From assembly GCF_023806625.1 (NCBI RefSeq), contig NZ_JAMTDX010000072.1:7687-71686 (forward strand): a stretch of DNA of 64,000 bases, read 5' to 3'. The position numbers and the translations under genes were made by a program. Within the stretch, counting starts at the first letter, position 1, and each line of letters begins with the position of its first letter. The DNA is from Accumulibacter sp. (lineage in GTDB: Bacteria > Pseudomonadota > Gammaproteobacteria > Burkholderiales > Rhodocyclaceae). Under the pieces are notes generated by a model. That model had not been told where the DNA came from and ran no database searches. It saw only the letters and a program-made list of their open reading frames with translations. This document shows positions 51,359 through 60,299 of the stretch, in pieces.

Positions 51359-52423
51359 TCAACCTACCCAGCAATGAACGATGATCCTCGAGACGCTTTG
51401 GGCGCACTCGGGACGCCCAAAGAACCCTCGCACGATCTCTGGCAAGCCCTGCAGACGTTGCAGCGCCGCCTGAATCAGGCGGCGCATGCTGGACGTGTCG
51501 ACCGGCTCTTTTTCGGCCACCCGCTCGTTGACGTTCTCCCACACCGGCTCGTCGGGGTTGAACTGGGGCGAGTCGGGCGGCAGGAAGTGCAACTCGAGCA
51601 TCCCGCTGGTGGACGCGACGTATTCGCGAACCAGTTGGCCTCCATGCATCGAATGACCATCGACGACCATGAATATCGGCTGCGTCGCTCCGAGCTTGAG
51701 TTGTCCGAGGAAAATGCGGAATACCGTGGCGTTGACCAGGCCCTGGTGGAGCATGAATTGCAATTGGCCGCCCGCGCCAATCGCCGAGAGCATCTGGAAG
51801 GAGACGCGCTGTCCGCCAGCGCCGACGACCGGCGTCTGGCCGCGAGGCGCCCAAGTTGTGCGGGCATGGCAATCCGAGCGCATCCCGGCCTCGTCGGCGA
51901 ACATGATCCACGCCGCGCGCGCCCTGGCGCGCGCGTGCAGCGCCGGGTACTCTTCCGTGTGCCAGCGCTGCACCAGCGTGCGATCCTGTCGATCGGCACG
52001 GTAAAGACGACACTGCGCCGTGAATCCGAGTTGCCGCATCACCTTGGCCAGCGTGCGCCGGCTCAGCGTCATTTGCAACTGTCGCTCGATGAGCCTGCCG
52101 ATCAAGCGCAAGGACCACGACCCAAACGCGAACCTCACCTGCTCGGGCGTGCGCCCCCGAACCGCATCGGCCGTCCAGCGCGACTGCTCAGGGCTGACTT
52201 TCGGCGGCCGACCGGCGCCTTCGCCTGCGCGCAACCCATTCTGACCGCCCCCGCAAAATGCCGCCACCCATTTGCCTACGCCACGCCAGCCCACATGCAA
52301 ATGGCGCGCCACGTCACTCACGGGCCTGCCCGCGCGAACCATTTTCCCGCTTTCCCTGCCCACCCATTGTTGTTCCATCCGCCGCGCACTGAAAACCGGG
52401 CGTCCGGGTATGCGGTAGTCCAT
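51359..52423 (-). mobile_element. IS630-family transposase (insertion sequence)
   Basis: This is 354 residues from ATG 52423 (MDYRIPGRPVFSARRMEQQWVG...). It has an N-terminal HTH (GRPVSDVARHLHVGWRGVGKWV) and a DDE catalytic core. The core acids are in MFADEAGMRSD, VVDGHSMHGG and PQFNPDEPVWENV, the IS630/Tc1-mariner pattern. The gene appears intact. It separates the dehydrogenase-methyltransferase gene from the GMC gene, all on one strand. I could not define terminal inverted repeats or the TA duplication by eye. Confidence 0.85.
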
Positions 52424-52463
52424 GCCCCCTGGCCTACAACAGAGATACGGCGCGCCAATATGC

Positions 52464-52478
52464 AAATGCACTGCATTT
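52464..52478. repeat. 15-bp palindrome near the IS630 5' side
   Basis: AAATGCA-C-TGCATTT is perfectly symmetric. It lies between the transposase start and the stop of the dehydrogenase-methyltransferase gene. It may belong to the IS end or regulate the transposase. Confidence 0.4.
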
Positions 52479-52534
52479 CTCGATTTGCTGGCAACCGCAG
52501 ATGTCACGCCCGTCGCTTCTCCCCGGGCATTGCC

Positions 52535-54385
52535 CTATCCCGGCTTGCGCAGTATCACCGCCGGCTCGAAGGCCGATGGCAGGAAATACCCAAAGCAGGC
52601 GTAAAACAGCAGCCACGGCCTCTTCAGGATTACCAACCCCGCCGCCGGGCTCATCGCCTGCTCCATATCGTGGCCATGGGCCTTGAGCAACTCATCCAGG
52701 AACCGGTAATTTGCAAACGGGCGCAGTGTATCGTGGTACGAACGCTCGAAGGTCTTGATGCATTCCACCCCTTGCTCCCTGCCCAACTCCCTGATCGCCA
52801 TGTGGCTGGCGATCAGCCGGTGATAAGGCTGATGCAGCTTTGTGATTTGCGCCTCGAGGTTGGCCATGTCGACCATGCGCGTGTCCGGAGTCCCTATGTA
52901 CAGGTAGCCACCTGGCTTGACAAGCTCAAGAGCCTCCCGCACCATTCCCTGGAAGTCATCGGCATGTTCGATGGTGTCATTCAACACCACCCAATCGTAC
53001 TCCGCCCCACTCGCCGGTTTGCTTTTGAACGGGTCAACAAACGGGTCGTAGCCGTCGACCCGGGTGAACCCGCGCTCCTTGAGGAAATTCATGAACAGCC
53101 CATTCCCACACCCATAATCCAGAACCCGGTGCTGCGTCGCCAAACCAGATCCCTGAAGCCGGCCCAACAAGTTGCTCATCGTGGCTCGGGCGAAAAAATC
53201 CGGCTTTCGTTTGTTCAACGGGTAATCCCGGTAGATATCTTCATAGGACACCGGGTCGATATTCTGCAGGCTCAGACATTGCGGGCAACGCCAGATGCGG
53301 AAGCGGCTGTCCTTGAAGCGATGGGTGTTACCCTGCACCAGCCCAAAATCCTTTGCCGCGGGATGGCGGTCGCAGAACTTGCAGAACTTGCAGGCGACGG
53401 GCTCTTCGAAGTTGGTTGTGCCCCGGTAGAGGTAGTGGAGTGTCTTCTTGACTCCTTCTGCAAAGGCGACGGGGGTCCATCCCAGCTCTCGTTGGGCCTT
53501 CAACGATGACGGTCGGCTCTCGAACTGGAAGAACTCATAGATCGACTTGAAGATCAGAGGCGGCCTCTTGGTCCATTTCGAGACAATATCCATCCCCTGG
53601 ACGCAAATCCTGCCCAGCCAATTCGGAAGAACCCAGGGCACCTTCTCCATACCGAGTTCCTCGGCGACGACTTGGCCCATTTCGGCCCAGGCCATATACC
53701 GCTCGTTCAAGATGAATCGCTCGCCGGGGCGTCCCTTCTCTTCCGCAGCCAGACATCCTGCGGCCACGTCTTCGACATACACCAGCGGCAGCCCCCCAGA
53801 AGTCAGGGCGGGAATCCTGTTCGCCCGAAAATCCATCAGGAACTTGATGAACCAGGACTCGATTGGATGGGGACCATACATCGCCGTGGGGTGAATGAAG
53901 ACGGCGGGAAGGCCGCGCTCGAAAGCCCTCCACACCTCCTGATCGGCGAGTTGCTTGGAACGGGCGTAGGCAAACGGCTTTGGCTGCAACATCATGCAGC
54001 TTTCGTCCAGGGTGCCGGCCTGCTCGGTTCGAAATGTTTCGATGGTCGAAACATAGACAAATTTCTTGAGTGCTTTCCCCTGGAGAGCGATGAGAAGATT
54101 CTGCGTCCCTTGGAAATTGACCTGGTGAAAAAGGTGGGGATCGAGAACCCATTGATCGGGCATTCCCGCCGCGTGATAAACCACGGCCACGTCCTCCGCT
54201 GCCTTCTTGAGGCTGGCGACATCGGAAAGGTCCCCTTCACAAACTTCAACCGCAGATGGAAAGAGGCGCCGGGCCTTTGCCATGGAGCGCACCAGAAGGC
54301 GAACGCGCCTGCCGTCTCTGAGAAGGCGTTGGACGAGGTGATAGCCCAAGAAGCCGGTTGCGCCAGTAACGAGAGTGATGTCCAT
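52535..54385 (-). CDS. Fusion protein: NAD-dependent epimerase/dehydrogenase + zinc-ribbon + SAM methyltransferase
   Basis: This is 616 residues from ATG 54385, preceded by GGAGGA. Residues 1-320 are an extended SDR: GATGFLG at 8-14, S113, and Y140-x3-K144, like 3-beta-hydroxysteroid dehydrogenase/epimerase enzymes. Cys332, 335 and 338 (CKFCKFC) and Cys367 and 370 (CPQC) look like a zinc ribbon. Residues about 400-560 are a class I methyltransferase with motif I LDYGCGNGLF at 422-431 and VLNDTIEHADDF. A hydrophobic tail near 585-605 (LLFYACFGYFLPSAF) could attach it to the membrane. Local GC is low (35/60 in one line). The substrate is unknown. Confidence 0.85.
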   Translation of the reverse strand: MDITLVTGATGFLGYHLVQRLLRDGRRVRLLVRSMAKARRLFPSAVEVCEGDLSDVASLKKAAEDVAVVYHAAGMPDQWVLDPHLFHQVNFQGTQNLLIALQGKALKKFVYVSTIETFRTEQAGTLDESCMMLQPKPFAYARSKQLADQEVWRAFERGLPAVFIHPTAMYGPHPIESWFIKFLMDFRANRIPALTSGGLPLVYVEDVAAGCLAAEEKGRPGERFILNERYMAWAEMGQVVAEELGMEKVPWVLPNWLGRICVQGMDIVSKWTKRPPLIFKSIYEFFQFESRPSSLKAQRELGWTPVAFAEGVKKTLHYLYRGTTNFEEPVACKFCKFCDRHPAAKDFGLVQGNTHRFKDSRFRIWRCPQCLSLQNIDPVSYEDIYRDYPLNKRKPDFFARATMSNLLGRLQGSGLATQHRVLDYGCGNGLFMNFLKERGFTRVDGYDPFVDPFKSKPASGAEYDWVVLNDTIEHADDFQGMVREALELVKPGGYLYIGTPDTRMVDMANLEAQITKLHQPYHRLIASHMAIRELGREQGVECIKTFERSYHDTLRPFANYRFLDELLKAHGHDMEQAMSPAAGLVILKRPWLLFYACFGYFLPSAFEPAVILRKPG

Positions 54386-54433
54386 GTGTTCCTCCATTCG
54401 CATGGGAAGGCGCTGGCCCAAGGTTGGCGAGCA

Positions 54434-55507
54434 CTAATAGACCAGGCGGGCAAGGTTTCGGCCGTCGACATGAATGCCCACTTTCCCCGCCCCGCTTGAT
54501 GGAGCAGGCACCGCTTCGCCTACCGGAAGTGACTTGGGCATGCGCAGGGAGGTGACGGGGTCGAGGCCCGGTGGCGGTGTTTGGTCATGTCCAGACGTCG
54601 TCATGCGCGGCGCGCGGCCGATGCAGCGCCGATTGTCGGCGGCTGCGCCGGCGTCCCCAAACGGTGTCCCCGAGGCCGCAGCCCACCGCCCACCACCGAA
54701 AGGCACCACCCGCAATGGGAAGGCGCCCGTCCGACGGACGCCGAGGGCGCGCGGCTGGATGGTTCCCCGCGCGCCCCGTTCCCCCGTCGCCGCATGGCAG
54801 CCGTAGCTGTCGCAGGCCCCGTCGGTCGAAACTTGCGAGACGTCCCTGTCGACCTGGCCGAGCGGCCCCGGCAGGACTTTGCTGTCCCCCGAAGCGGCGG
54901 TAGTCCCTTCGATGCCGATGATGTTCTTGCCAGCCTCACCGACTGCGAGACGAAGCTTGCGCCAGGTGCAACGTTCGCGCACCCCGTGCTGACCCACTGT
55001 CCCACGGTCGGTTGTGCACAGTCGACCGCTTGCAGCGGCGGGAAGCAGTGCTTCCCGAGACCCCGCTTTCGCCCACTGGCCCTCGCCGAAAATCTTCAGC
55101 GCCGTCGAATCGACGACCCCATACGTCGGACCCCTGCGCGGGCTCCGCGCAATGTTCACCGAAAGCTGCGCGGCCCGTCGCGACAGGTGCGTGTGGGCCG
55201 GCACCGACAAGTCGAGTTGCGCGAGCCGCATCAGCGACTTCGCCAGCCCTTCCGTCGCCCACCAAGGCAACGGCAACAGCTCCTCGATCGTCAGACACGT
55301 CAGGATCAAGGTCTTCGAACACGCGGCGGGCTTGCCGACGCCCCCTGGCAGCAGCGCTGTCCACTGCTGCCGAATGCTCGCTTCCTCGAACCAGAGCGTC
55401 AGATTGTCCCGATTGACCAGCGCCCGGTGGTAGCCCGACCAACTGTTCACACGATAGCGCTGCCCGACGCCTACCTCGACTCTGTCCGGCTTCACCCGCA
55501 TCGCCAC
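54434..55507 (-). pseudogene. IS5-family transposase remnant
   Basis: The 357-residue frame begins MAMRVKPDRVEVGVGQRYRVNSWSGYHRALVNRDNLTLWF, typical of an IS5-group transposase. EELLPLPWWATEGLAKSLMRLAQLDL, VVDSTALKIFGEGQWAK and RCTWRKLRLAVGEAG follow. An unusual insert of about 25 residues sits after GEGQWAK. The last 90 or so residues no longer resemble the family, and the usual C-terminal motif block is missing. It is probably decayed by frameshift and truncation. Confidence 0.65.
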
Positions 55508-55775
55508 GTGCCACCTCCTTCAACTGCCAGGCCCGGCCGCACCGGGGATGATGCCAGGATATTACAGCAGCGCCATGGTCGGGAGAACGTGTGCGGACCC
55601 GCCGCCGGGTCGATCCTTCCCTTCGCGGTCAATGGCAAGGAGCGGGTTGGGCCGTCGTCGCCTGCGGGGGGAACCTCGCAGCTCCGCCTCTGCGGCTCGT
55701 TGCCCGAAGCGGAGCACCAGCCTGGACACCGGCCATGGACCCGCTTTGCGTGATCGTGAACGTTTTCACGAAAAC

Positions 55776-55795
55776 TGTCGAAAAATTTTACACAG
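55776..55795 (+). promoter_or_regulatory. PEP-CTERM box (putative sigma-54 enhancer site), copy 2
   Basis: TGTCGAAAAATTTTACACAG is identical over 20 bp to copy 3 at 58418 and similar to copy 1 at 4581. It begins 81 bp before the -24/-12 element at 55857. Confidence 0.75.
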
Positions 55796-55856
55796 TGCCA
55801 ACGGGGTCATCGGGACAGGCATCGTAAGCCTCTGTTTTTATGCCCTTCGATGCTTT

Positions 55857-55873
55857 TGGCACGGGGCTTGCTT
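55857..55873 (+). promoter_or_regulatory. Sigma-54 (-24/-12) promoter of PEP-CTERM gene
   Basis: TGGCACGGGGCTTGCTT is a full match to the RpoN consensus TGGCACG-N4-TTGCT, with GG and GC 10 nt apart. The downstream start codon is 50 bp away. Confidence 0.85.
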
Positions 55874-55922
55874 AGTGTCTGCTGCCAGCACATCGCAGGC
55901 TCACTTTTAAGAGGAAACAGAC

Positions 55923-56783
55923 ATGAACTCTATCAAGAAACTGGCTGCGGAATTGGGAGCCGTGGGTCTGCTCGCTGTGGCAGCACCGGTTCTTGCCTCA
56001 CCCCAGCTGACCTTCACGACGGCCAACTACGGTACGCAGAGCGTCGATCCGTTCGGCGGGTTCGACTGGGACTCGGCCGGAACGGCGGTCTCCAGCGGTT
56101 ACGACGTTACCAAGGACTTCAACGTCATCACGACGTACTACTGGGCTTCCGCGGTTGGGTTGAAGGACAAGCTCGGCAATACCTTCTCGACCCCGGGCAT
56201 TACCCCTCCCCCTGGATCGCCGACCGGGTGGGAGTTCACGATCCGCGCGACCATCACGGAGACCAACTTCTGCCTGTTCCGTCCGGGCGGTCCGGGCACG
56301 CCTTGCGCGGTGGAGTCGTTCTCTCCGCAAGCCGGTTCCTGGGATATCTACTTCGATCCTCTGGCCAATGCCAACCAGGTGACCGGGGCGGGTATCACTA
56401 ACGGCACGAAGATTCTCTCCGGTAACGTCTCACCCGCACTGATCGGCGGGACTTTCTCCGCGGACGCACTCGGCGGATCTGGCGCGTTCAACTTTTTTGG
56501 CAACGTTACCTGGGCGGACCCGGCTTACTTCGACAACACGGGCTATCTGGTCCTGACCAATGCCATTGCAACCCTGCAGAACGGTAACAGGGTGACGGGC
56601 TGGAATTCACCGACATCCATGCCGGATGCGAATGGCCAAACGCAGGCCCTGCCGGGAGACGTGAGTGTTTATACCACGTTCCAGGCCGACGGCAACCAGA
56701 GCTTCGTTCCCGAGCCCGGTTCGCTGGCGCTCATCGGCCTCGGGCTGATCGGTCTGGTGGGCAGCGCTCGCCGCCGCAGCTGA
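55923..56783 (+). CDS. PEP-CTERM sorting domain protein
   Basis: This 286-residue protein has a signal peptide (MNSIKKLAAELGAVGLLAVAAPVLA) and a PEP-CTERM tail (VPEPGSLALIGLGLIGLVGSARRR). The mature region is rich in aromatic and Gly/Asn/Thr residues (SWDIYFDPLANANQVTGAGITNGTKILSG, NFFGNVTWADPAYFDNTGYL) and looks like a beta-sandwich. That layout recalls flocculation-associated PEP-CTERM proteins such as PepA of Zoogloea, but I cannot confirm the match. It has a sigma-54 promoter with an upstream box and a strong terminator. Confidence 0.9.
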   Translation: MNSIKKLAAELGAVGLLAVAAPVLASPQLTFTTANYGTQSVDPFGGFDWDSAGTAVSSGYDVTKDFNVITTYYWASAVGLKDKLGNTFSTPGITPPPGSPTGWEFTIRATITETNFCLFRPGGPGTPCAVESFSPQAGSWDIYFDPLANANQVTGAGITNGTKILSGNVSPALIGGTFSADALGGSGAFNFFGNVTWADPAYFDNTGYLVLTNAIATLQNGNRVTGWNSPTSMPDANGQTQALPGDVSVYTTFQADGNQSFVPEPGSLALIGLGLIGLVGSARRRS

Positions 56784-56804
56784 CCGGATAGTCGCATCGG
56801 TTCA

Positions 56805-56833
56805 GAGGGGCCGGCTTCCGCAGCCGGCCCCTC
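56805..56833 (+). terminator. Rho-independent terminator of the PEP-CTERM gene
   Basis: Perfect 12-bp arms GAGGGGCCGGCT and AGCCGGCCCCTC enclose a 5-nt loop, followed by the T-rich GTTGTTCGTTT. It lies 22 bp after the stop and next to the convergent glycosyltransferase stop. Confidence 0.8.
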
Positions 56834-56842
56834 GTTGTTCGT

Positions 56843-58087
56843 TTACGGACGTGCGACCGGGATTCGTGGGGATCGGACGATCGACAATGCCTCGCGGAAT
56901 CGCTCGTCGGCCCGGTACACGCTGAACCACTGGCGCACCTTCGCCGCTCCAAGCGCGAACGAGGGCTCGCCAAGCAGTCTCTCCACTTTGCTCCGGACGC
57001 GCTGGACCGTCACCTGATCGGCACGCAGCGCCAGACCCGCTCCGGAGCGGGTGATGAAGTGCATGTTGCGCAGTTGATCGAGGTTGGCGGGGATTCCCAG
57101 GACTGGCGTGCCCTGCTGCAACGCCTGATGCACCGCCGGACTGCCGCCATTGCAGACGACGACGCGTGAGATCGCCGCCATCCGATCCCCCGGAAGCATC
57201 CCAGGAATGCTGAAGTCGCCGGCATGGAGGTCCGCTTCGCGCAGTAGATCTGCCGATCCGGAGGCGACCACCCGGCATCCTGCAGCGACGGCTCCCTTGA
57301 CCACTTCACCCAGGAGGCGAGAGTCTCCGGAACTGCCGAGCGAGACGAAGGCCAGTGGCCGCTCGTCGTTCGTACCGGTCAGGCCAGAGGGCAAGGGACC
57401 ATCCGGAGCCCAGGTGACCGGGCCGATGTAGACGTAGCGCCCCGGTTGCCCGGCATCGGCGGTGGGAACGAGTTCCGGCACGTCGGCGAACAGCGTCACG
57501 TCTCCCTCGGTGAACACTCGCGTCAGATCGAAGCCGAGCGACGGCATCCCGTGGCGACGACGCAACCGGTGCATCGGCAGGCTGTGCTGCGTGAAAATCA
57601 GCGGGCGCAGCAGTTCGAAGACGCGGTTCGAAAAGCCGACCCCGAAGAGTCGGGTCGCCGCATGGACCGGGACCTCGAAAGGACCCTGCGCCAGAGGGCT
57701 CCAGTAGGCGTTGGAAATCGCCAGATAGGGAACTCCGGAGAGACGAGCGCTGACCGCGAGCGACAGGCGGAAGTCGCCGACGATGATCTCGGGACGGGCG
57801 TGTTCGATCACGCGCAGGTCATCCTCGACGTAGCGCTCGAGTACGTCGTAGGGAAACACCGGGCGGCCAGCGTCCACGGCAGCGAGATAAGCGCGGGTGC
57901 CGATGCACCGGAGATCATGAACTTCCAGGCCGGCAGCATCGACATGGCTGCGGAAATCGGCACCGGTGGCAAAGGTCACCTGATACTCGCCCGGATCGAG
58001 GCTTCGCGCGAGCACGAGCGGCCGAACGACATGCGCCAGAGTCGCCGGTTCGGCGAAAAAGACGATGCGCTGGCGCCGGTCGGTCAT
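56843..58087 (-). CDS. Glycosyltransferase, GT1/MGT-like
   Basis: This 414-residue protein starts MTDRRQRIVFFAEPATLAHVVRPLVLARSL. It has a two-domain GT-B layout with the acceptor domain at about 1-210. The donor domain carries PLAFVSLGSSGDSRLL, VVCNGGSPAVHQALQQGTPVLGIPANLDQLRN and FITRSGAGLALRADQ, the UGT/MurG-like nucleotide-sugar site. It transfers a sugar to an unknown acceptor. It faces the PEP-CTERM gene convergently and is close to PEP-CTERM loci, so a surface or EPS-related role is possible. The frame is open another 69 codons upstream, without family character. Confidence 0.82.
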   Translation of the reverse strand: MTDRRQRIVFFAEPATLAHVVRPLVLARSLDPGEYQVTFATGADFRSHVDAAGLEVHDLRCIGTRAYLAAVDAGRPVFPYDVLERYVEDDLRVIEHARPEIIVGDFRLSLAVSARLSGVPYLAISNAYWSPLAQGPFEVPVHAATRLFGVGFSNRVFELLRPLIFTQHSLPMHRLRRRHGMPSLGFDLTRVFTEGDVTLFADVPELVPTADAGQPGRYVYIGPVTWAPDGPLPSGLTGTNDERPLAFVSLGSSGDSRLLGEVVKGAVAAGCRVVASGSADLLREADLHAGDFSIPGMLPGDRMAAISRVVVCNGGSPAVHQALQQGTPVLGIPANLDQLRNMHFITRSGAGLALRADQVTVQRVRSKVERLLGEPSFALGAAKVRQWFSVYRADERFREALSIVRSPRIPVARP

Positions 58088-58417
58088 CGACTTGCTCCCG
58101 GCAGAGGAAGGTACACTGACCGAACGCCCCGATCGATCGCGCCCGGCGGGGGGCGCCCGACGAGCAATGCCCGCTCGCCGGATGAGCCGGGAAGGCAGCG
58201 GTTTCCCGCTTGACGGGGCAGGTTTTCGGCGCAACCGATCACCGCTGAATCGTACAGCAAAAACCGGTTCCGACGCGCGAAAAGCTGTTGCCACCGGCTT
58301 GGCCGCATTCCGGCCCGCGAGGGATCCGCCTCGCGGGGAGCATCGGCCGATACCTCCCGGCGCACCGGCGTGGCCGAAGCATGGCCGGGCCGACCACCGA
58401 CCCGTTCGACCATCCGT

Positions 58418-58437
58418 TGTCGAAAAATTTTACACAG
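58418..58437 (+). promoter_or_regulatory. PEP-CTERM box (putative sigma-54 enhancer site), copy 3
   Basis: TGTCGAAAAATTTTACACAG is identical to copy 2 and begins 80 bp before the -24/-12-like element at 58498. The rest of the gap 58088-58632 shows nothing else. Confidence 0.75.
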
Positions 58438-58497
58438 CACCGTAGAAGGGGCTCTCGCTCATTTCAAGGACTATTAAGATCAGAGACTTAGCGAAGC

Positions 58498-58513
58498 GTG
58501 CATGGTTTTTGCT
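58498..58513 (+). promoter_or_regulatory. Sigma-54-like promoter of the SGNH PEP-CTERM gene
   Basis: GTGCATGGTTTTTGCT matches TGGCAYG-N4-TTGCT except in the first two bases, so the usual GG reads TG. Its position relative to the box (80 bp) is the same as at the other two loci, which supports the assignment. Confidence 0.5.
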
Positions 58514-58632
58514 ACGTTTTTCCTCTGGGCAGACTGGAGGTCGCGAAGCCCTACGGCGAGAAGCGGCAGATGGGCCAGGCGACTCCGGTCATCTTGTTGA
58601 TGGAAGAAACACACTATGGGAGGGGATATACG

Positions 58633-59712
58633 ATGAAGAAACTCTTTGGCGTACTTGCGCTGAGCGCCTCGCTGGCTTCGCCGCTTTCGGCCGAGGCTGC
58701 ACTGCAGCAGCTGTCGAATCTGTTCGTCTTCGGCGACAGCCTCTCGGATGGCGGCAATAGTGGGTTGATCAGCCAGTCGGTCGTGCCGGGACTGGTCTAC
58801 CCGCCGCCGCCCTATTGGAACGGGCAGTATTCGAACGGCCCGGTTGCCGTCGAGTACCTCTGGAATCTCTATAATCCGGGCGACAAGAGCTTCAAGCCCT
58901 CGCTGGCCGGCGGCACGAACTACGCGGTCGGGGGCGCGACCACCGGCTCGACCAGCTTCAACTCGGTCTCGTCGACGGTTCCGCCATTCCTGCAACCCGC
59001 GTACGTCGGGACGAGCAATGCCGGCCAGCTGTTCGGTGCCAGTCCCGGTTTTCCCGGCTTTTTCGCAAATCAACCGGCGTTTGACCCGGCGACTTCACTG
59101 TTTACCGTCTGGCTGTTTCCGAACGACGTCTTCAACTGGGCGACAACCGGAACCTTGCCCGGCGCAGCAGTGCCAGGCTGCGGTGCTCCGGTGAACGGAA
59201 ATGATGCGGCTGCACTGATCACCAACGGCGTGCAGAACATCGTCTGCACCGTCCTCGCGCTCGAGGCAGCCGGGGCGCAGCACTTCCTGGTGCCAAACCT
59301 CCCCGACCTCGGAAGCATCCCGGGAGCCGGGCCGGGGGGCGACCCCGCCTATACCGCTCTTTCGGCCGCCTTCAACGCCGCGCTGGCTGGCGCGCTGACG
59401 CCTCTGGACAACGCGGACCCGTCGATCGAGATCACCCAGTTCGATACCTTCGGGCTGCTGCACAGTGTCCAGGCGAATCCGGGTGCCTACGGCTTCACCA
59501 ACGCGACCGACGCGTGCCTGTACGACCCGACCTGCGTCAGCGACCCGACGATGTGGAACCAGTACGTGTTCTGGGATGAAGTTCATCCGACGACCCGGGC
59601 GCACCAGATCATCGGCAACGCCTTCTACGCCGCCGTTCCCGAACCGACGAGTCTTTCGCTGCTGGCGCTGAGCCTGTTCGCCGTCTTCGGCGTCCAGCGC
59701 CGTCGTTCCTGA
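58633..59712 (+). CDS. Secreted SGNH/GDSL hydrolase with PEP-CTERM tail
   Basis: This 359-residue protein has a signal peptide (MKKLFGVLALSASLASPLSAEA). The SGNH blocks are FVFGDSLSDGGN (Ser), NYAVGGATTG (Gly), WLFPNDVFNW (Asn) and WDEVHPTTRAHQ (Asp/His). It ends AVPEPTSLSLLALSLFAVFGVQRRR, a PEP-CTERM tail. It is probably an exosortase-processed esterase or lipase at the cell surface or in the EPS matrix. A GGAGGGG ribosome site precedes the ATG. It has its own box and sigma-54-like promoter, and a terminator at 59819. Confidence 0.92.
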   Translation: MKKLFGVLALSASLASPLSAEAALQQLSNLFVFGDSLSDGGNSGLISQSVVPGLVYPPPPYWNGQYSNGPVAVEYLWNLYNPGDKSFKPSLAGGTNYAVGGATTGSTSFNSVSSTVPPFLQPAYVGTSNAGQLFGASPGFPGFFANQPAFDPATSLFTVWLFPNDVFNWATTGTLPGAAVPGCGAPVNGNDAAALITNGVQNIVCTVLALEAAGAQHFLVPNLPDLGSIPGAGPGGDPAYTALSAAFNAALAGALTPLDNADPSIEITQFDTFGLLHSVQANPGAYGFTNATDACLYDPTCVSDPTMWNQYVFWDEVHPTTRAHQIIGNAFYAAVPEPTSLSLLALSLFAVFGVQRRRS

Positions 59713-59818
59713 CGTCCAGCAGGGACTCCTTCTGCCGCTGAAGGTCGTCCGTCGTCGATGACCGGTGCTTCGCGTGCTGGCGGGGGCATCGCGGAGCACA
59801 GGGCCTGACCGGTGTGAC

Positions 59819-59852
59819 GAGCCTTCTGCGGCCGAAGTCCCGCAGAAGGCTC
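59819..59852 (+). terminator. Terminator hairpin of the SGNH gene
   Basis: Perfect 13-bp arms GAGCCTTCTGCGG and CCGCAGAAGGCTC enclose an 8-nt loop. The run after it (ACTTTGCTCTCTCTT) is T-rich. It lies about 105 bp after the stop. Confidence 0.65.
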
Positions 59853-60267
59853 AGTGACTTTGCTCTCTCTTGTCTCCGGCCGTCGCTGATCACCCTGGAC
59901 CATCGGGAAGTCCCTGGCCAGCTCGACGCCGCGATTGTCAAGGTCTGGCCCGTCTCCCCTCACCCCGAACCCTCGCCCCGATCGGGACGCTCGGAGCTTC
60001 GGGGATCGCCGGGCGACTGCCGCGCTGAACCGTGAGGACTCCTCGGGAGTCTTTGCTTGTGGTACGCTCTGTGCCCGTCTCGCTCGGCACCGGCCCGTGG
60101 TCGTCACGTCGCGGCCGGGGTGCATCCTGGGTCGTCGGCAATCTGCCGGTCGATGATTCCTTGCTCGAAGTTCGCCGTGGACCGGCGCGTTGAGCGTTTG
60201 CGGCAACCCGGCTGGCCGGAGCAAGGTGGCCACTGACCGGGAAGATCCGGCGATGGCTCGGGTTTGC

Positions 60268-60299
60268 CAGCCTGGACGCTGAGCAGCCTGGACGCTGAG
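60268..60299. repeat. 16-bp tandem duplication
   Basis: CAGCCTGGACGCTGAG occurs twice in direct succession in non-coding DNA upstream of the PP-loop gene. Confidence 0.7.

Noticed and set aside
54581-55753. 390-codon plus-strand frame opposite the IS5 remnant
   Set aside because: The minus strand has clear IS5 transposase similarity in its N-terminal part; this is the antisense shadow.
55776-58437. The two identical 20-bp boxes considered as insertion-element ends or direct repeats
   Set aside because: They occupy the same position relative to sigma-54-type promoters of PEP-CTERM genes, and a variant exists at 4581, so a regulatory site explains them better.
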